Below are positions 34,863-43,834 of a stretch of 64,000 bases of DNA, piece after piece. A program made the position numbers and the translations under genes. Source of the DNA: Peptoclostridium sp965368085 (lineage in GTDB: Bacteria > Bacillota > Clostridia > Peptostreptococcales > Peptostreptococcaceae); the NCBI GenBank assembly GCA_965368085.1, contig CBDULP010000009.1, positions 1 to 64,000 of the forward strand. The letters run 5' to 3'. Below the pieces are notes generated by a model, which was not told the origin of the DNA, made no database searches, and saw only the letters and a program-made list of their open reading frames with translations. How positions within the stretch are numbered: position 1 is the first letter of the stretch; each line of letters starts with the position of its first letter.

Positions 34863-35534
34863 CTAATACGCCGAGTTTAATTTTTGTTCGAGTTTCTTCT
34901 GGGCAAAACTCATTATTGAAATTATGCCCCAGTATATTATTATCACATCTGTGAAGGCTTCAAAAAACCTGTACGCGGCGGCCCCTTCCATTTGTGCTGT
35001 CGCCATTATCTCCGTAACCCCAAGCGCAAACGCCAGTGAAGATCCTTTTATTATGTCTATAAAATTGTTTGAAAGCGCTGGTACTGCAACCCTTGCAGCC
35101 TGTGGCAGAACAATCCTTCTCATCATCTGCAGGTATGTCATTCCGGAAGAAAGCGCAGCCTCTCTCTGACCGCTGTCTACCGATGATATGGCACCCCTTA
35201 TTGTTTCGGCCATGTATGCCGATGCATTAAGGCTGAGCCCTATAACAGCAGCAGTAAATGCATCCATCCCCCTTAGGCTTGGAAAAATCTGAACCAAGCC
35301 AAAGTACAGGAAAAACAGCTGCGCTATAAGCGGAGTCCCCCTGAAAAATGAAACATATATCCTTGTAATTGGATATAAAATCTTAACCCTGGCCTGAACA
35401 ACAAGTGCGATGACAGTTGCAACCATAAGGCCAAACATCAAAGAGAGCAGCGACATTGACAAAGTGACGTGCAAATATTTAAGCATCAATGGTATCAGGC
35501 CCAACGCAAATTTCAAACTGAAAACTTCCATCAT
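34863..35534 (-). CDS. Polar amino-acid ABC transporter permease
   Basis: This 223-residue HisM/GlnP-type permease has about five helices. The blocks YVSFFRGTPLIAQLFFLYFG and ETIRGAISSVDSGQREAALSSG (EAA loop) are characteristic. The ATG at 35534 is chosen over an upstream GTG because GGTGG precedes it. Confidence 0.85.
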   Translation of the reverse strand: MMEVFSLKFALGLIPLMLKYLHVTLSMSLLSLMFGLMVATVIALVVQARVKILYPITRIYVSFFRGTPLIAQLFFLYFGLVQIFPSLRGMDAFTAAVIGLSLNASAYMAETIRGAISSVDSGQREAALSSGMTYLQMMRRIVLPQAARVAVPALSNNFIDIIKGSSLAFALGVTEIMATAQMEGAAAYRFFEAFTDVIIIYWGIISIMSFAQKKLEQKLNSAY

Positions 35535-35557
35535 TTTACCACCAATCACTCAATATA

Positions 35558-36388
35558 TTATTTCTTAGTCGTATCAAGATCGAACCACTTTTGAGAAAAC
35601 TCTGAAAGCGTTCCGTCTTCATGCATTTCCTTTATTACCTTGCTTATCTCCTCAGACATCTTCTTGCCCTCTTCAGTCTTTGCAAACGGATATGCGTTCA
35701 CTTCCGATCCTATTTCAGTCTGAGCTCCCATTAGTTTAGCATCAAGGTTTCCATCTTTTATAACCGTCTGAGATTTTATAGCTCCCTGCCAGCATGCGTC
35801 AAGTCTTCCCGTTTCAACTTCCTTTTCGAGAGGTGTTCCATCATAGAACTTCATGTCAAGCCCAAGCTCGTACTCTTCATTAAGAGCCTTTAGAGTCTTT
35901 TCTCCGTTTCCACCAAGCCAAGCTCCCACTTTTTTACCCTTCATGTCTTCTATATTTGCATACGGACTGTCTTTTTTCACTATGAAATCGTATTTGCTGT
36001 AAGCGTAAGGCTGGGTGAAATTGTATTTTTCCTGTCTTTCCTTAGTTATAGACATTTGATGGGCAACAGTGTCAATCTGTCCCGCATCCAAAAGCCCAAC
36101 AAGGCCGCTGAACTTTGATACCGTAAATTCAACCTTGTATCCTGCTCTTTTGCCTATTTCATTCCAAACGTCAACCTCGAATCCCTGAAGCTTGTCGTTT
36201 TCCTTGAAGCACCAAGGATTGTACGTGCCTCCAGTTCCAACTCTGATAACCTTTTCCTCATCCGCAGGTTGTTCATTCGCCGAAGAAGCCTTTGCAGAGT
36301 CCTCTGCATTGTTTGCGCCTCCGCACCCTACAAGCGAAGCCATGATCATAAACACACACATTAAAATTCCCATGATTTTCTTTTTCAT
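35558..36388 (-). CDS. Cystine-type amino-acid binding lipoprotein
   Basis: This 276-residue lipoprotein (SLVGC22) is in family 3 of solute-binding proteins. LQGFEVDVWNEIGKRAGYK is the family signature, and DTVAHQMSITKERQEKYNF followed by PYAYS resembles cystine-binding proteins (FliY/TcyK) more than glutamine-binding ones. It heads the operon. A selenocysteine thioredoxin gene lies divergent upstream, which would suit thiol import. The substrate call is moderate. Confidence 0.8.
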   Translation of the reverse strand: MKKKIMGILMCVFMIMASLVGCGGANNAEDSAKASSANEQPADEEKVIRVGTGGTYNPWCFKENDKLQGFEVDVWNEIGKRAGYKVEFTVSKFSGLVGLLDAGQIDTVAHQMSITKERQEKYNFTQPYAYSKYDFIVKKDSPYANIEDMKGKKVGAWLGGNGEKTLKALNEEYELGLDMKFYDGTPLEKEVETGRLDACWQGAIKSQTVIKDGNLDAKLMGAQTEIGSEVNAYPFAKTEEGKKMSEEISKVIKEMHEDGTLSEFSQKWFDLDTTKK

Positions 36389-36740
36389 TATAAAATTCTC
36401 CTTTCGTTTGTCCGTAAATTTCTAATTTACGGATTTTATTACATTTGCCCCATATTAATCCGGTGCCATCTATATATTATTTCAGCACTATTAATATGTC
36501 CAATAGAAAAAACAAATACATTTATGCTTTATTATGGAAAAACATTCGCGTTGCAGTCCTTTTCAATTTTCACCATCCATCTTTACAGCTTTCTGTAAGC
36601 AAATCAAATACATCTACAGTAACATTGTCTTTCATCCAAACACTCATTCGCATGCAATTGCATTTTGTTCACCTTTGCCGTCCTTCTATGGAAATATATA
36701 TGATAAAATATCGTTACCAAATATACTCGGGGGTGGTATT
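36389..36740. other. Divergent promoter region, cystine transporter / Sec thioredoxin
   Basis: This is AT-rich and non-coding. On the plus strand, TTGCCG (36675-36680), 18 bp, TATGAT (36699-36704) is a plausible promoter for the thioredoxin gene. No other gene is seen. Confidence 0.5.
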
Positions 36741-37064
36741 TTGAATCAGCTTTCAAATATGGATTCATTAACTAGTTTTATAAATGCAAACAGCTTGTGC
36801 GTGGTGTACTTTTCAAACAGGCTTTGAGCTCCATGTGCAGACCTTTTGCCAAAGGTCAAAAAACTCGTGGAATCATATGATAATATGCCCATGGCGCTTG
36901 TCGAAACAAGCTCTCCAAACGAGATATCCGGCCAGCTTTTTGTATTTACAGCGCCCACTGTGATAATATTTGCAAACGGCAGCGAGATGATAAGGGAATC
37001 GAGGTTTGTAAGTATTGAATCCCTTAAATACAAAATGGACAGGCTTATTGAATTCATGGAATAA
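36741..37064 (+). CDS. Thioredoxin-like selenoprotein, UAPC motif
   Basis: This 107-residue protein is obtained by reading TGA at 36825-36827 as selenocysteine (residue 29): LCVVYFSNRLUAPCADLLPK. Sec-Ala-Pro-Cys occupies the place of the thioredoxin CGPC after the second beta strand (Sec29, Cys32). Further thioredoxin landmarks are MALVETSSPNEISGQLFVFTAPTVIIFANG, with the cis-Pro at TAPT. TTG at 36741 with GGGGGTGG six bases upstream is the preferred start; an ATG six codons later is in frame. A perfect SECIS-like hairpin follows the TGA. The segment after TGA alone would lack the first strand of the fold. It probably reduces disulfides, possibly imported cystine or peroxides. Confidence 0.82.
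36840..36857 (+). promoter_or_regulatory. SECIS-like hairpin of the UAPC thioredoxin
   Basis: GACCTTT and AAAGGTC form a perfect 7-bp stem around TGCC, starting 12 bases after the UGA. Geometry is the same as in the 312-1112 selenoprotein. Confidence 0.6.
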
Positions 37065-37159
37065 CAGATCTCTCAACGCCTATCATTCCAACATTTTTTG
37101 CACTGGGGCTCCATTTGGGTTAAACTATCATTATATACTATCGATTCAGGAGGTTTTTT

Positions 37160-38392
37160 ATGTATAATTTTAAAGATATGGTTGCAAACTACGCAAAGCT
37201 TGCAGTCGAGGTAGGAGTCAATATTCAAAAGGGCCAGACTCTTGTGGTAAACGCACCTATTGAATCCGCAGAGTTTGTAAGGCTTGTGGCACAGCATGCA
37301 TACGACATGGGAGCCAAGAATGTTCACGTCGAGTGGAACGATGAAAAGCTGGGCCTTATAAAATATACGAGTGCGCCTGACGAGGCTTTCAAGGAATTCC
37401 CTATGTGGAAGGCCAACGGACTTGAGGAGATGGCAAAGGAAGGAGCCGCTTTTCTCACAATATATGCACAAGATCCTGAACTCTTAAAGGACGTGGATCC
37501 CGAGAGGATATCAACTGCCGCAAAGACAAGGTCTCAGGCCCTAAAGGCATACAGGGACTATATAATGGCAAGCAGGGTTTCATGGTCTATAGTGTCAATA
37601 CCTACTGCCGGCTGGGCAAGAAAGGTGTTTTCAGGAATGTCACAAGACGAGGCTATTGCAAAGCTTTGGGAAAGCATATTCAAGATAGTCAGGATAGACA
37701 GCGAAGACCCTGTGGCTGAGTGGAAAAAGCACCTTGAAAATCTTGGAGAAAAGGTGGAATTCCTCAATGCCAAGAAATTCAAAAAGCTGCACTTCAAGTC
37801 AAGCGTTACAGACCTTCACGTCGAGCTTCCAAAAGGCCATATATGGGCAGGCGGAGGAGAGTTCAATCCAGACGGGGTGTACTTCGTGGCAAACATGCCT
37901 ACGGAGGAGATATTCACAATGCCTCTCAAGACAGGTGTGAACGGCCACGTAAAAAGCACTAAGCCTCTAAACTACGGAGGAAACCTCATAGACGACTTCG
38001 AGCTTACGTTCAAGGACGGGAAAGTCGTGGACTTTACGGCTTCAAAGGGATATGAAATCCTTAAAAAGCTAATAGAGACGGACGAGGGTTCTTGCTATCT
38101 TGGAGAGGTGGCCCTTGTGCCTTACGACTCTCCTATATCAAATATGGACACCGTGTTTTTCAACACGCTTTTTGACGAAAACGCATCATGCCACCTTGCA
38201 TTTGGAATGGCATACCCGACATGCGTAGAAGGCGGAGATTCAATGAGCGAGCAAGAGCTTGAAAAGGCAGGCGCCAACAAGTCTCTTGTTCACGAAGATT
38301 TCATGATAGGCTCTTCTGACATGGACATAACCGGTGAAACTGAATCCGGAGAGACAGTGCCTGTATTCAAAAATGGAAACTGGGCGTTTTAA
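37160..38392 (+). CDS. M29 family aminopeptidase (AmpS/PepS-like)
   Basis: This 410-residue metallo-aminopeptidase has the M29 N-terminal block YAKLAVEVGVNIQKGQTLVVNAP and LKAYRDYIMAS. The C-terminal metal-site region has EFNPDGVYF..NMPTEEIFTMP, LGEVALVPYDSPIS, FDENASCHLAFGMAYP and MIGSSDMDITG. It is cytosolic, full length, with AGGAGG before the ATG. It lies 95 bp after the Sec thioredoxin and probably supplies amino acids from peptides. Confidence 0.88.
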   Translation: MYNFKDMVANYAKLAVEVGVNIQKGQTLVVNAPIESAEFVRLVAQHAYDMGAKNVHVEWNDEKLGLIKYTSAPDEAFKEFPMWKANGLEEMAKEGAAFLTIYAQDPELLKDVDPERISTAAKTRSQALKAYRDYIMASRVSWSIVSIPTAGWARKVFSGMSQDEAIAKLWESIFKIVRIDSEDPVAEWKKHLENLGEKVEFLNAKKFKKLHFKSSVTDLHVELPKGHIWAGGGEFNPDGVYFVANMPTEEIFTMPLKTGVNGHVKSTKPLNYGGNLIDDFELTFKDGKVVDFTASKGYEILKKLIETDEGSCYLGEVALVPYDSPISNMDTVFFNTLFDENASCHLAFGMAYPTCVEGGDSMSEQELEKAGANKSLVHEDFMIGSSDMDITGETESGETVPVFKNGNWAF

Positions 38393-38622
38393 ACGCATGT
38401 GATATATAAACCTGCCGGACGTCTTACGCCTTGAAGCTGTCAATAGCTTATACAGCCTGTTAGCCGGGAAACTTTGAAACTCGCGAGCTCAAACAGTCAA
38501 AGCTTCCATCGGCTCTCATGCGATATTTCGCTGGACAGCTTTTGCAAAGCTCCAGAAAACCGGACCGGTTCATACAATGCACATGCCTTCTTATTGAATT
38601 TGATATTTATCCGAAAGTATAT

Positions 38623-38652
38623 AAGACGGGCCTTTGCCTGGCCCGTCTTTTT
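38623..38652. terminator. Terminator between the aminopeptidase and marR genes
   Basis: AAGACGGGCC and its perfect complement enclose TTTGCCT and are followed by TTTTT on the plus strand. It lies 230 bp after the aminopeptidase stop and 8 bp beyond the marR stop on the other strand, and may serve both. Confidence 0.75.
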
Positions 38653-38659
38653 GCTATTC

Positions 38660-39091
38660 TTATTCTGTGAAATTGTCACTCAATTTCTTTAGAAGCCTCA
38701 GGAACGTCTCCTTCTCCTCATCTGAAAAATTCCTGTATGCCGTATCACGGACATCGCTTGAAATTTCATTATATTTCGACTCGATCCGCCTTCCCTTTTC
38801 GGTGAGCCTTATATACGTTACTCTCTTGTCATTTTGCGACTTTTCCTTTTCAACATATCCAAGCTTTAAAAGCTTGTCCACGAGCGGAGTCACAGTGGAC
38901 TTGTCCTTTCCTATTCTGTTTGCTATCTCCTTCATTGTAAGCATCCCGTCGTTTTCATAAAGTGCTGTGAGCACATTACCGTGTGACGGAATCAATTCTT
39001 TAAGCCCTTTTTCCGCAAGCTTTTTTTCTATAAATTTCACCATTTTTTTTCTGGTTTTGCTTATAAAATAAACTATGTATTTATCATTCAT
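38660..39091 (-). CDS. MarR family transcriptional regulator
   Basis: This 143-residue winged-helix repressor has NVLTALYENDGMLTMKEIANRI, the recognition helix DKSTVTPLVDKLLKLGYVEK, and the wing DKRVTYIRLTEKG. The start at 39091 has GGAG nine bases upstream. It is divergent from the YhdH-like reductase gene, with an operator between. It probably represses that gene and itself. Confidence 0.88.
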   Translation of the reverse strand: MNDKYIVYFISKTRKKMVKFIEKKLAEKGLKELIPSHGNVLTALYENDGMLTMKEIANRIGKDKSTVTPLVDKLLKLGYVEKEKSQNDKRVTYIRLTEKGRRIESKYNEISSDVRDTAYRNFSDEEKETFLRLLKKLSDNFTE

Positions 39092-39124
39092 GATGTATTC
39101 TCCGTTCACATTTTGTATGGTTCG

Positions 39125-39154
39125 ATTATACCCTTTCTGCGGTTTCAATGTCAA
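39125..39154 (-). promoter_or_regulatory. Promoter of the marR gene
   Basis: On the minus strand, TTGACA (39154-39149), 18 bp, TATAAT (39130-39125). Both hexamers match consensus exactly. It lies about 35 bp upstream of the marR ATG. Confidence 0.75.
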
Positions 39155-39162
39155 TTTGCCTT

Positions 39163-39220
39163 AAAATAGTTTGACACAAAACTTTTTTATTGTTAATATG
39201 ATTTTGTATCAAACTATTTT
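39163..39220. promoter_or_regulatory. MarR operator overlapping the reductase promoter
   Basis: AAAATAGTTTGACACAAAA (39163-39181) is repeated in inverse at 39202-39220 with a single mismatch in 19 bases. The left arm contains the -35 TTGACA (39171-39176), and TAATAT (39194-39199) follows after 17 bp. Bound repressor would block the reductase promoter. Confidence 0.7.
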
Positions 39221-39244
39221 GCAAGTTTTCAAGGAGGAATTTCA

Positions 39245-40243
39245 ATGGCAATAAAATTCAAGTCAATGCTTGTAAGCGAAAAGGAATCTGATAAATTTGA
39301 AATAGAAATAGTCGAAAGGGAGATTGACTCGCTTCCAGAGGGCGATATTCTCATAAACGTAAAATACTCTTCACTAAATTTCAAGGACGCACTTTCCGCT
39401 TCCGGAAACAGAGGAGTCACAAGAAACTATCCCCACACTCCCGGAATAGACGCCGCAGGTGTCGTTGTAGAAAGCAGCTCCGGCAGCTTCAGTCCCGGGG
39501 ACAAGGTCATAGTCACTGGATTCGACCTTGGCATGAACACATCGGGAGGATTTTCGGAATATATAAGGGTTCCTTCCGGCTGGGCCATACGCCTTCCCGA
39601 GGAGCTGTCCATGAAAGAGAGCATGATGTTTGGAACATCGGGGCTTACGGCTGCACTTTCAGTATATAAGATTATAAGCTCTGGAATAACTCCAAAATCG
39701 GGTGACATACTCGTCACTGGAGCGACAGGGGGGGTTGGAAGCTGCGCAGTGGCCATACTTTCTAAATTGGGCTACACAGTTACTGCAGCCACTGGTAAAA
39801 TGGAAGAAAGCGATACTCTAAAAGAGCTTGGCGCTTCTCATTTAGTGGACAGGCACAGCCTTGTAGAAGGGTCTGGAAAGCTTATTTTAAAGGGATTATG
39901 GGCAGGTGTTGTTGACACTGTTGGAGGCGATATGCTTTCAACAGCTCTCAAGTCATCCAAATACGGCGCAGTGGTCACATGCTGCGGCAATGTATCGGGT
40001 CATAGCTTCAACGCTTCGATATACCCTTTCATACTAAGAGGTATCACACTGTTTGGAATAGACTCCGTACAGTGTCCTATGGATTTGAGGACTCATATAT
40101 GGGACATGCTTTCAAACGATTGGAAAAGCGATTCTCTTGAAAAATATACTGAGGAGGTATCACTTGAAGGACTTGAGCCCAAAATAGACCTGATTCTAAA
40201 TGGAAAACTCAGCAAAAAAACAATAGTAAACCTCGAAATGTAA
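39245..40243 (+). CDS. YhdH/YhfP-type quinone oxidoreductase (acryloyl-CoA reductase-like MDR)
   Basis: This 332-residue zinc-free medium-chain reductase has an N-terminal GroES-like domain (VKYSSLNFKDALSASGNRG, PHTPGIDAAGVV), then the NADPH domain (ILVTGATGGVGSCAVAILSKLGY). GIDSVQCPM matches the YhdH/AcuI branch. AGGAGG lies before the ATG. Expression is predicted to be under the divergent MarR. The role is reduction of reactive enoyl or acryloyl compounds. Confidence 0.85.
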   Translation: MAIKFKSMLVSEKESDKFEIEIVEREIDSLPEGDILINVKYSSLNFKDALSASGNRGVTRNYPHTPGIDAAGVVVESSSGSFSPGDKVIVTGFDLGMNTSGGFSEYIRVPSGWAIRLPEELSMKESMMFGTSGLTAALSVYKIISSGITPKSGDILVTGATGGVGSCAVAILSKLGYTVTAATGKMEESDTLKELGASHLVDRHSLVEGSGKLILKGLWAGVVDTVGGDMLSTALKSSKYGAVVTCCGNVSGHSFNASIYPFILRGITLFGIDSVQCPMDLRTHIWDMLSNDWKSDSLEKYTEEVSLEGLEPKIDLILNGKLSKKTIVNLEM

Positions 40244-40256
40244 GGATGTGATTCAT

Positions 40257-41132
40257 ATGAAGTATGAGGGCGTAGTGTACAGGCCTCCAAGCGAATTTGA
40301 CAGCCTGATAGTTCAAGCTACGATCGGCTGTCCTCACAACAGGTGCATATTCTGCAATATGTATAGCGACAGGAAGTTCAGGATAAGACCTGTCTCAGAG
40401 ATAAAGGCCGACCTGGAAAAGGCCATGTCAAAATTCGGGGATTCCGTAAGAAAGATATTTTTCGCAGACGGCAACACCATACTGATGAAGACAGAAGAGC
40501 TTTTGGACATACTCCATTTTTGCAAAGATTCCTTTCCGAATCTAAAAAGCGTTACGATGTACGGCTCCGCTCAGTATATACTCCTCAAATCCCAGGAAGA
40601 GCTGAATTCGCTGAATGAAGCCGGCCTTTCAAGAATACACTCCGGAATGGAGTCGGGAGATGACGAAGTGCTAAATCTCATAGACAAGGGATATGACTCC
40701 GATCAGATGACAAAAGCGGGTAGAATGGTAAAATCCGCCGGAATAGAGCTGAGCGTTTATTTCCTTTGCGGAGTGGGAGGCAAAAAACTGTCACAGCAAC
40801 ACGCAGTAAACAGTGCAAAAGTAATAAATCTCATAAACCCGGATTTCATAAGACTCAGGACGCTTATGCCTTTTGAGGGTACACGCATATACGACATGTA
40901 CAAGTCGGGGGAATTCAAGCTTTTAAATCCACATGAAGCACTTTCGGAAATAAGGCTTCTTATGGAACATTTAAACGTGGAAGGCTCGCAGTTTTTAAGC
41001 GACCACGTTTCCAATTACGAAAACATAACGGGAACCCTGCCCGGCGACAGGGAAGTTATGCTTAATGAGATAGACGAGGCACTCAGGCTCGATCCTTCTG
41101 AGTTTAGAAGCCCCGAAAGCGGTGTGCTTTAA
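40257..41132 (+). CDS. Radical SAM protein (Cx4Cx2C type)
   Basis: This 291-residue radical SAM enzyme has GCPHNRCIFCNMY (Cys25, Cys30, Cys33), the spacing found in the COG1032-like coproporphyrinogen-oxidase-related group. FADGNTILMKTEELLDIL and GMESGDDEVLNLIDKG follow. There is no B12 domain. It lies 13 bp after the reductase gene and is probably co-transcribed. The substrate is unknown. Confidence 0.8.
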   Translation: MKYEGVVYRPPSEFDSLIVQATIGCPHNRCIFCNMYSDRKFRIRPVSEIKADLEKAMSKFGDSVRKIFFADGNTILMKTEELLDILHFCKDSFPNLKSVTMYGSAQYILLKSQEELNSLNEAGLSRIHSGMESGDDEVLNLIDKGYDSDQMTKAGRMVKSAGIELSVYFLCGVGGKKLSQQHAVNSAKVINLINPDFIRLRTLMPFEGTRIYDMYKSGEFKLLNPHEALSEIRLLMEHLNVEGSQFLSDHVSNYENITGTLPGDREVMLNEIDEALRLDPSEFRSPESGVL

Positions 41133-41190
41133 ACCTTACACTTAGCCCTAACGCGGGCTTGGAATCGAAAGTATTCTCTCGTATCAAGTC

Positions 41191-41228
41191 AAAAAAACGT
41201 GGACCGATTGGAATGTCCACGTTTTTTT
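41191..41228. terminator. Bidirectional terminator
   Basis: AAAAAAACGTGGAC and its perfect 14-bp complement enclose CGATTGGAAT. It is flanked by A and T runs. It separates the radical SAM gene (+) from the second metNIQ operon (-). Confidence 0.88.
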
Positions 41229-41325
41229 GATTTCAGTTCTTTTATATATAAGATTTTGGGATTAACTCTTAATATCCATAACGGTTGTTTCAAAAACCAT
41301 TTTCAGATCTTTTTGCTGACTTACA

Positions 41326-42132
41326 TTAGAATAATGGCGTTTTAGTTCCTTTTGTCTCTTCATTTATATAAGTCTTTACCTCATCACTCATAAGCGCTTT
41401 TTCAACAGCTTCCGCCCATGCAGCATCTTCTTTTATTACAAGTACTATTCCCTCTTCCTGGTCAAATGCCAAAGCATTCTCAGAGTCCTTGCCTGCATTC
41501 CTTATAACATCAGCCATAGCTATTGACATGTCTGTGTCTTCCAGAGCATTTGCAAGGTTAAGCCTTTCCATTTCAATAAACTTAATATTGTGAGGGTTTT
41601 CAGTTATGTCAAGTACGTTTGGAACCTCAGCTCCGTCTTTAATCCCTATAAGTCCTGCTTTTTTCATAAGCTTAAGAGCAAGCGCTCTGTTTGTATTGTC
41701 GTTTGCTATTGCAACACTCATACCGTCTTTAATCTCAGACAGGTCATTTATCTTTTCCGAGTAAAGACCTATTTGGAATGCAAATACAGGCTCTCCATAC
41801 GCCTTAAGTGATGTTCCTCTGTCCTTGTTGAAATTCTCCATGTAATCTACGTACTGATAGAAGTTTCCATCTATGCTCCCGTCGTTAACAGCCATGTTAG
41901 GCGTTATGGCATCGTCGAAAAGCTTAACTTCCATTTGATATTCCTCATTTGTTTCGTTGAAAACCTTTTGAGCCACTTCCAGTACGTCTTTTGAAATAAC
42001 TGATGTTCCAATTGTTATAACCTGCTTGCCTTCCTCGGTTTGTTTTTGCTCTCCTGATTTTGCACCGCATCCCACAAGCGACACTACGCAAAACAGCGCA
42101 CATAAAATGCTTATTAATCTTTTCTTGTTCAC
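41326..42132 (-). CDS. metQ: Second NLPA-family binding lipoprotein (MetQ-like)
   Basis: This 268-residue lipoprotein (SLVGC22) has DGNFYQYVDYMENFNKD, GMSVAIANDNTNRALALKLM and MADVIRNAGKD. It is diverged from the first metQ of the window; the usual IPNDPTN is ANDNTN. It is the last gene of metN-metI-metQ, downstream of a UroD-like methyltransferase gene, so its ligand may not be methionine itself. Confidence 0.82.
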   Translation of the reverse strand: MNKKRLISILCALFCVVSLVGCGAKSGEQKQTEEGKQVITIGTSVISKDVLEVAQKVFNETNEEYQMEVKLFDDAITPNMAVNDGSIDGNFYQYVDYMENFNKDRGTSLKAYGEPVFAFQIGLYSEKINDLSEIKDGMSVAIANDNTNRALALKLMKKAGLIGIKDGAEVPNVLDITENPHNIKFIEMERLNLANALEDTDMSIAMADVIRNAGKDSENALAFDQEEGIVLVIKEDAAWAEAVEKALMSDEVKTYINEETKGTKTPLF

Positions 42133-42154
42133 GTTAAAACTCCTCCTAAAAATT

Positions 42155-42811
42155 TTATTTTAATTTTTTATACAAAACATTGCCTGCAAACTGTATTATT
42201 CCAACCACTATCACAAGAAGAACCAAAGTGGTATACATTATCGTATCATTGAAGCTTTGATACCCATATGTAAGGCCGACCGCACCAAGGCCTCCGGCTC
42301 CAACGGCTCCTGCCATGGCAGTAAGTCCGAGTATTGTGATTGTGGCCAGTGTAAGGTTCAGGTTTATCGCCGGAACAGCTTCCTTGACCATCACCTTGAA
42401 TATTATCTGCCAGTTCGACGCTCCAAATGACTTTGCCGCCTCTATAAGACTCGGGTTGACCTCCTTGAGGCTGCTTTCTATGAGCCTGGCTATGAAAGGC
42501 GCAGCGGCCGCTGTCAGTGGGACAATCGCCGCATTTTCGCCTATCGAAGTCCCAATAACCATTCTCGTGAACGGTATTATTGCAACTGCAAGTATTATGA
42601 ACGGAATTGACCTTAATATGTTTATGATTGCACTGAGAGTCCCGTACACCATCGAATTCGGACTGAGACCCTTTTCGTCAGTGACTACAAGAGCTATGGC
42701 CATCACAAATCCTATAAGCGATGACAGAATCGTTGAAACTACTATCATATAGAGGGTTTGGTTAAGACTCGGCACTATAATCTTTTCCATAAGCACCATG
42801 AATTCTTCCAT
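42155..42811 (-). CDS. metI: Second MetI-type ABC permease
   Basis: This 218-residue permease has five helices and EAAKSFGASNWQIIFKVMVKE. The start ATG shares its A with the metN stop (TAATG), with GGAGGGA just upstream. It is closely related to the first metI. Confidence 0.86.
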   Translation of the reverse strand: MEEFMVLMEKIIVPSLNQTLYMIVVSTILSSLIGFVMAIALVVTDEKGLSPNSMVYGTLSAIINILRSIPFIILAVAIIPFTRMVIGTSIGENAAIVPLTAAAAPFIARLIESSLKEVNPSLIEAAKSFGASNWQIIFKVMVKEAVPAINLNLTLATITILGLTAMAGAVGAGGLGAVGLTYGYQSFNDTIMYTTLVLLVIVVGIIQFAGNVLYKKLK

Positions 42812-43773
42812 TACACTTCCCTCCATTCAACATTGTTTTTATCCAAATACGATACTATCGCCTCTCTTTGCGAGTTTTCCATGTTGATTACAAAAAATCC
42901 CAACACCCTGTCCCTGTACTGGTCCGTGCTTCCCCATACTATCTGGAACTGCACGCCTGTATCCATGGCCATTTTTGAAAGCAAGGCGCCTTTTTGTATG
43001 TCGTTTTTTTCTATTATTTCTATGTTTACACCATCTGTGGGAAGCTGGTTTCTGTGTGAATTTCCCAAAAGCTCCTCCAAAACCGCCGGCTGGTCAAGGA
43101 ATATGTCTTCAACCTTTCCTTTAGCCGCCAAGTGGCCTTTGCTTAGTATGGCAATCTTGTTGCATACCTGCTTTACAACTTCCATCTGGTGTGTGACAAC
43201 CACTATTGTAATCCCAAGCTCCCTGTTTATCTTTTTCAAAAGCTCAAGTATCGAATGTGTTATGCTCGGATCGAGAGCCGACGTCGCCTCATCGCACAGC
43301 AGTATCTCGGGATCAAGCGTAAGAGCCCTCGCTATTGCAACTCTCTGTTTTTGTCCTCCGCTGAGTTCCCTCGGCTTTGAAAAGGTCTTGTCTCCAAGTT
43401 CTACAAGCTCCAACAGCTCTTTGACTTTCCTGTCAAGTGTCTTATTGTCATATCCCCAGCATTGCATCGGAAGAGCCACATTTTCATATACTGTCTTCCT
43501 CTCAAGAAGCGAAAACTGCTGAAATATCATCCCGATGTTTTTTCGAAAACTTCTGAGCGTCTGGTCTTCAAGAGAACTCACCTCTGTGCCGTTTACCCTG
43601 AGGCTTCCGGACTGATAAGTCTCCAAGCCGTTTATGCACCTTAAAAGCGTGGATTTGCCAGCGCCACTCACACCTACAAGGCCGTATATGTCTCCCTTGC
43701 CAATCGTGACATTTATGTCTTTTAGCACCTGCAAGTCGCCGTAACTTTTTTGCAAACTACTTATCTCTATCAT
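42811..43773 (-). CDS. metN: Second MetN-type ABC ATPase
   Basis: This 320-residue ATPase has Walker A GVSGAGKST, signature LSGGQKQRVAIARAL, Walker B ILLCDEATSALDPS, and a C-terminal NIL-type domain (about 240-318). It is 61 bp downstream of the UroD-like gene, probably in the same transcript. Confidence 0.87.
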   Translation of the reverse strand: MIEISSLQKSYGDLQVLKDINVTIGKGDIYGLVGVSGAGKSTLLRCINGLETYQSGSLRVNGTEVSSLEDQTLRSFRKNIGMIFQQFSLLERKTVYENVALPMQCWGYDNKTLDRKVKELLELVELGDKTFSKPRELSGGQKQRVAIARALTLDPEILLCDEATSALDPSITHSILELLKKINRELGITIVVVTHQMEVVKQVCNKIAILSKGHLAAKGKVEDIFLDQPAVLEELLGNSHRNQLPTDGVNIEIIEKNDIQKGALLSKMAMDTGVQFQIVWGSTDQYRDRVLGFFVINMENSQREAIVSYLDKNNVEWREV

Positions 43774-43834
43774 TCTACCTGCTCCTTTTTACATTTAGGC
43801 TATCTCTTTTCACTCTTTAAAAAACCTGACCAGT

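Noticed and set aside
36846..37064. Separate small gene starting at MPKVKKLVES
   Set aside because: It has no RBS, and it is the C-terminal part of the thioredoxin-like selenoprotein after the TGA; alone it lacks the first strand and active site.
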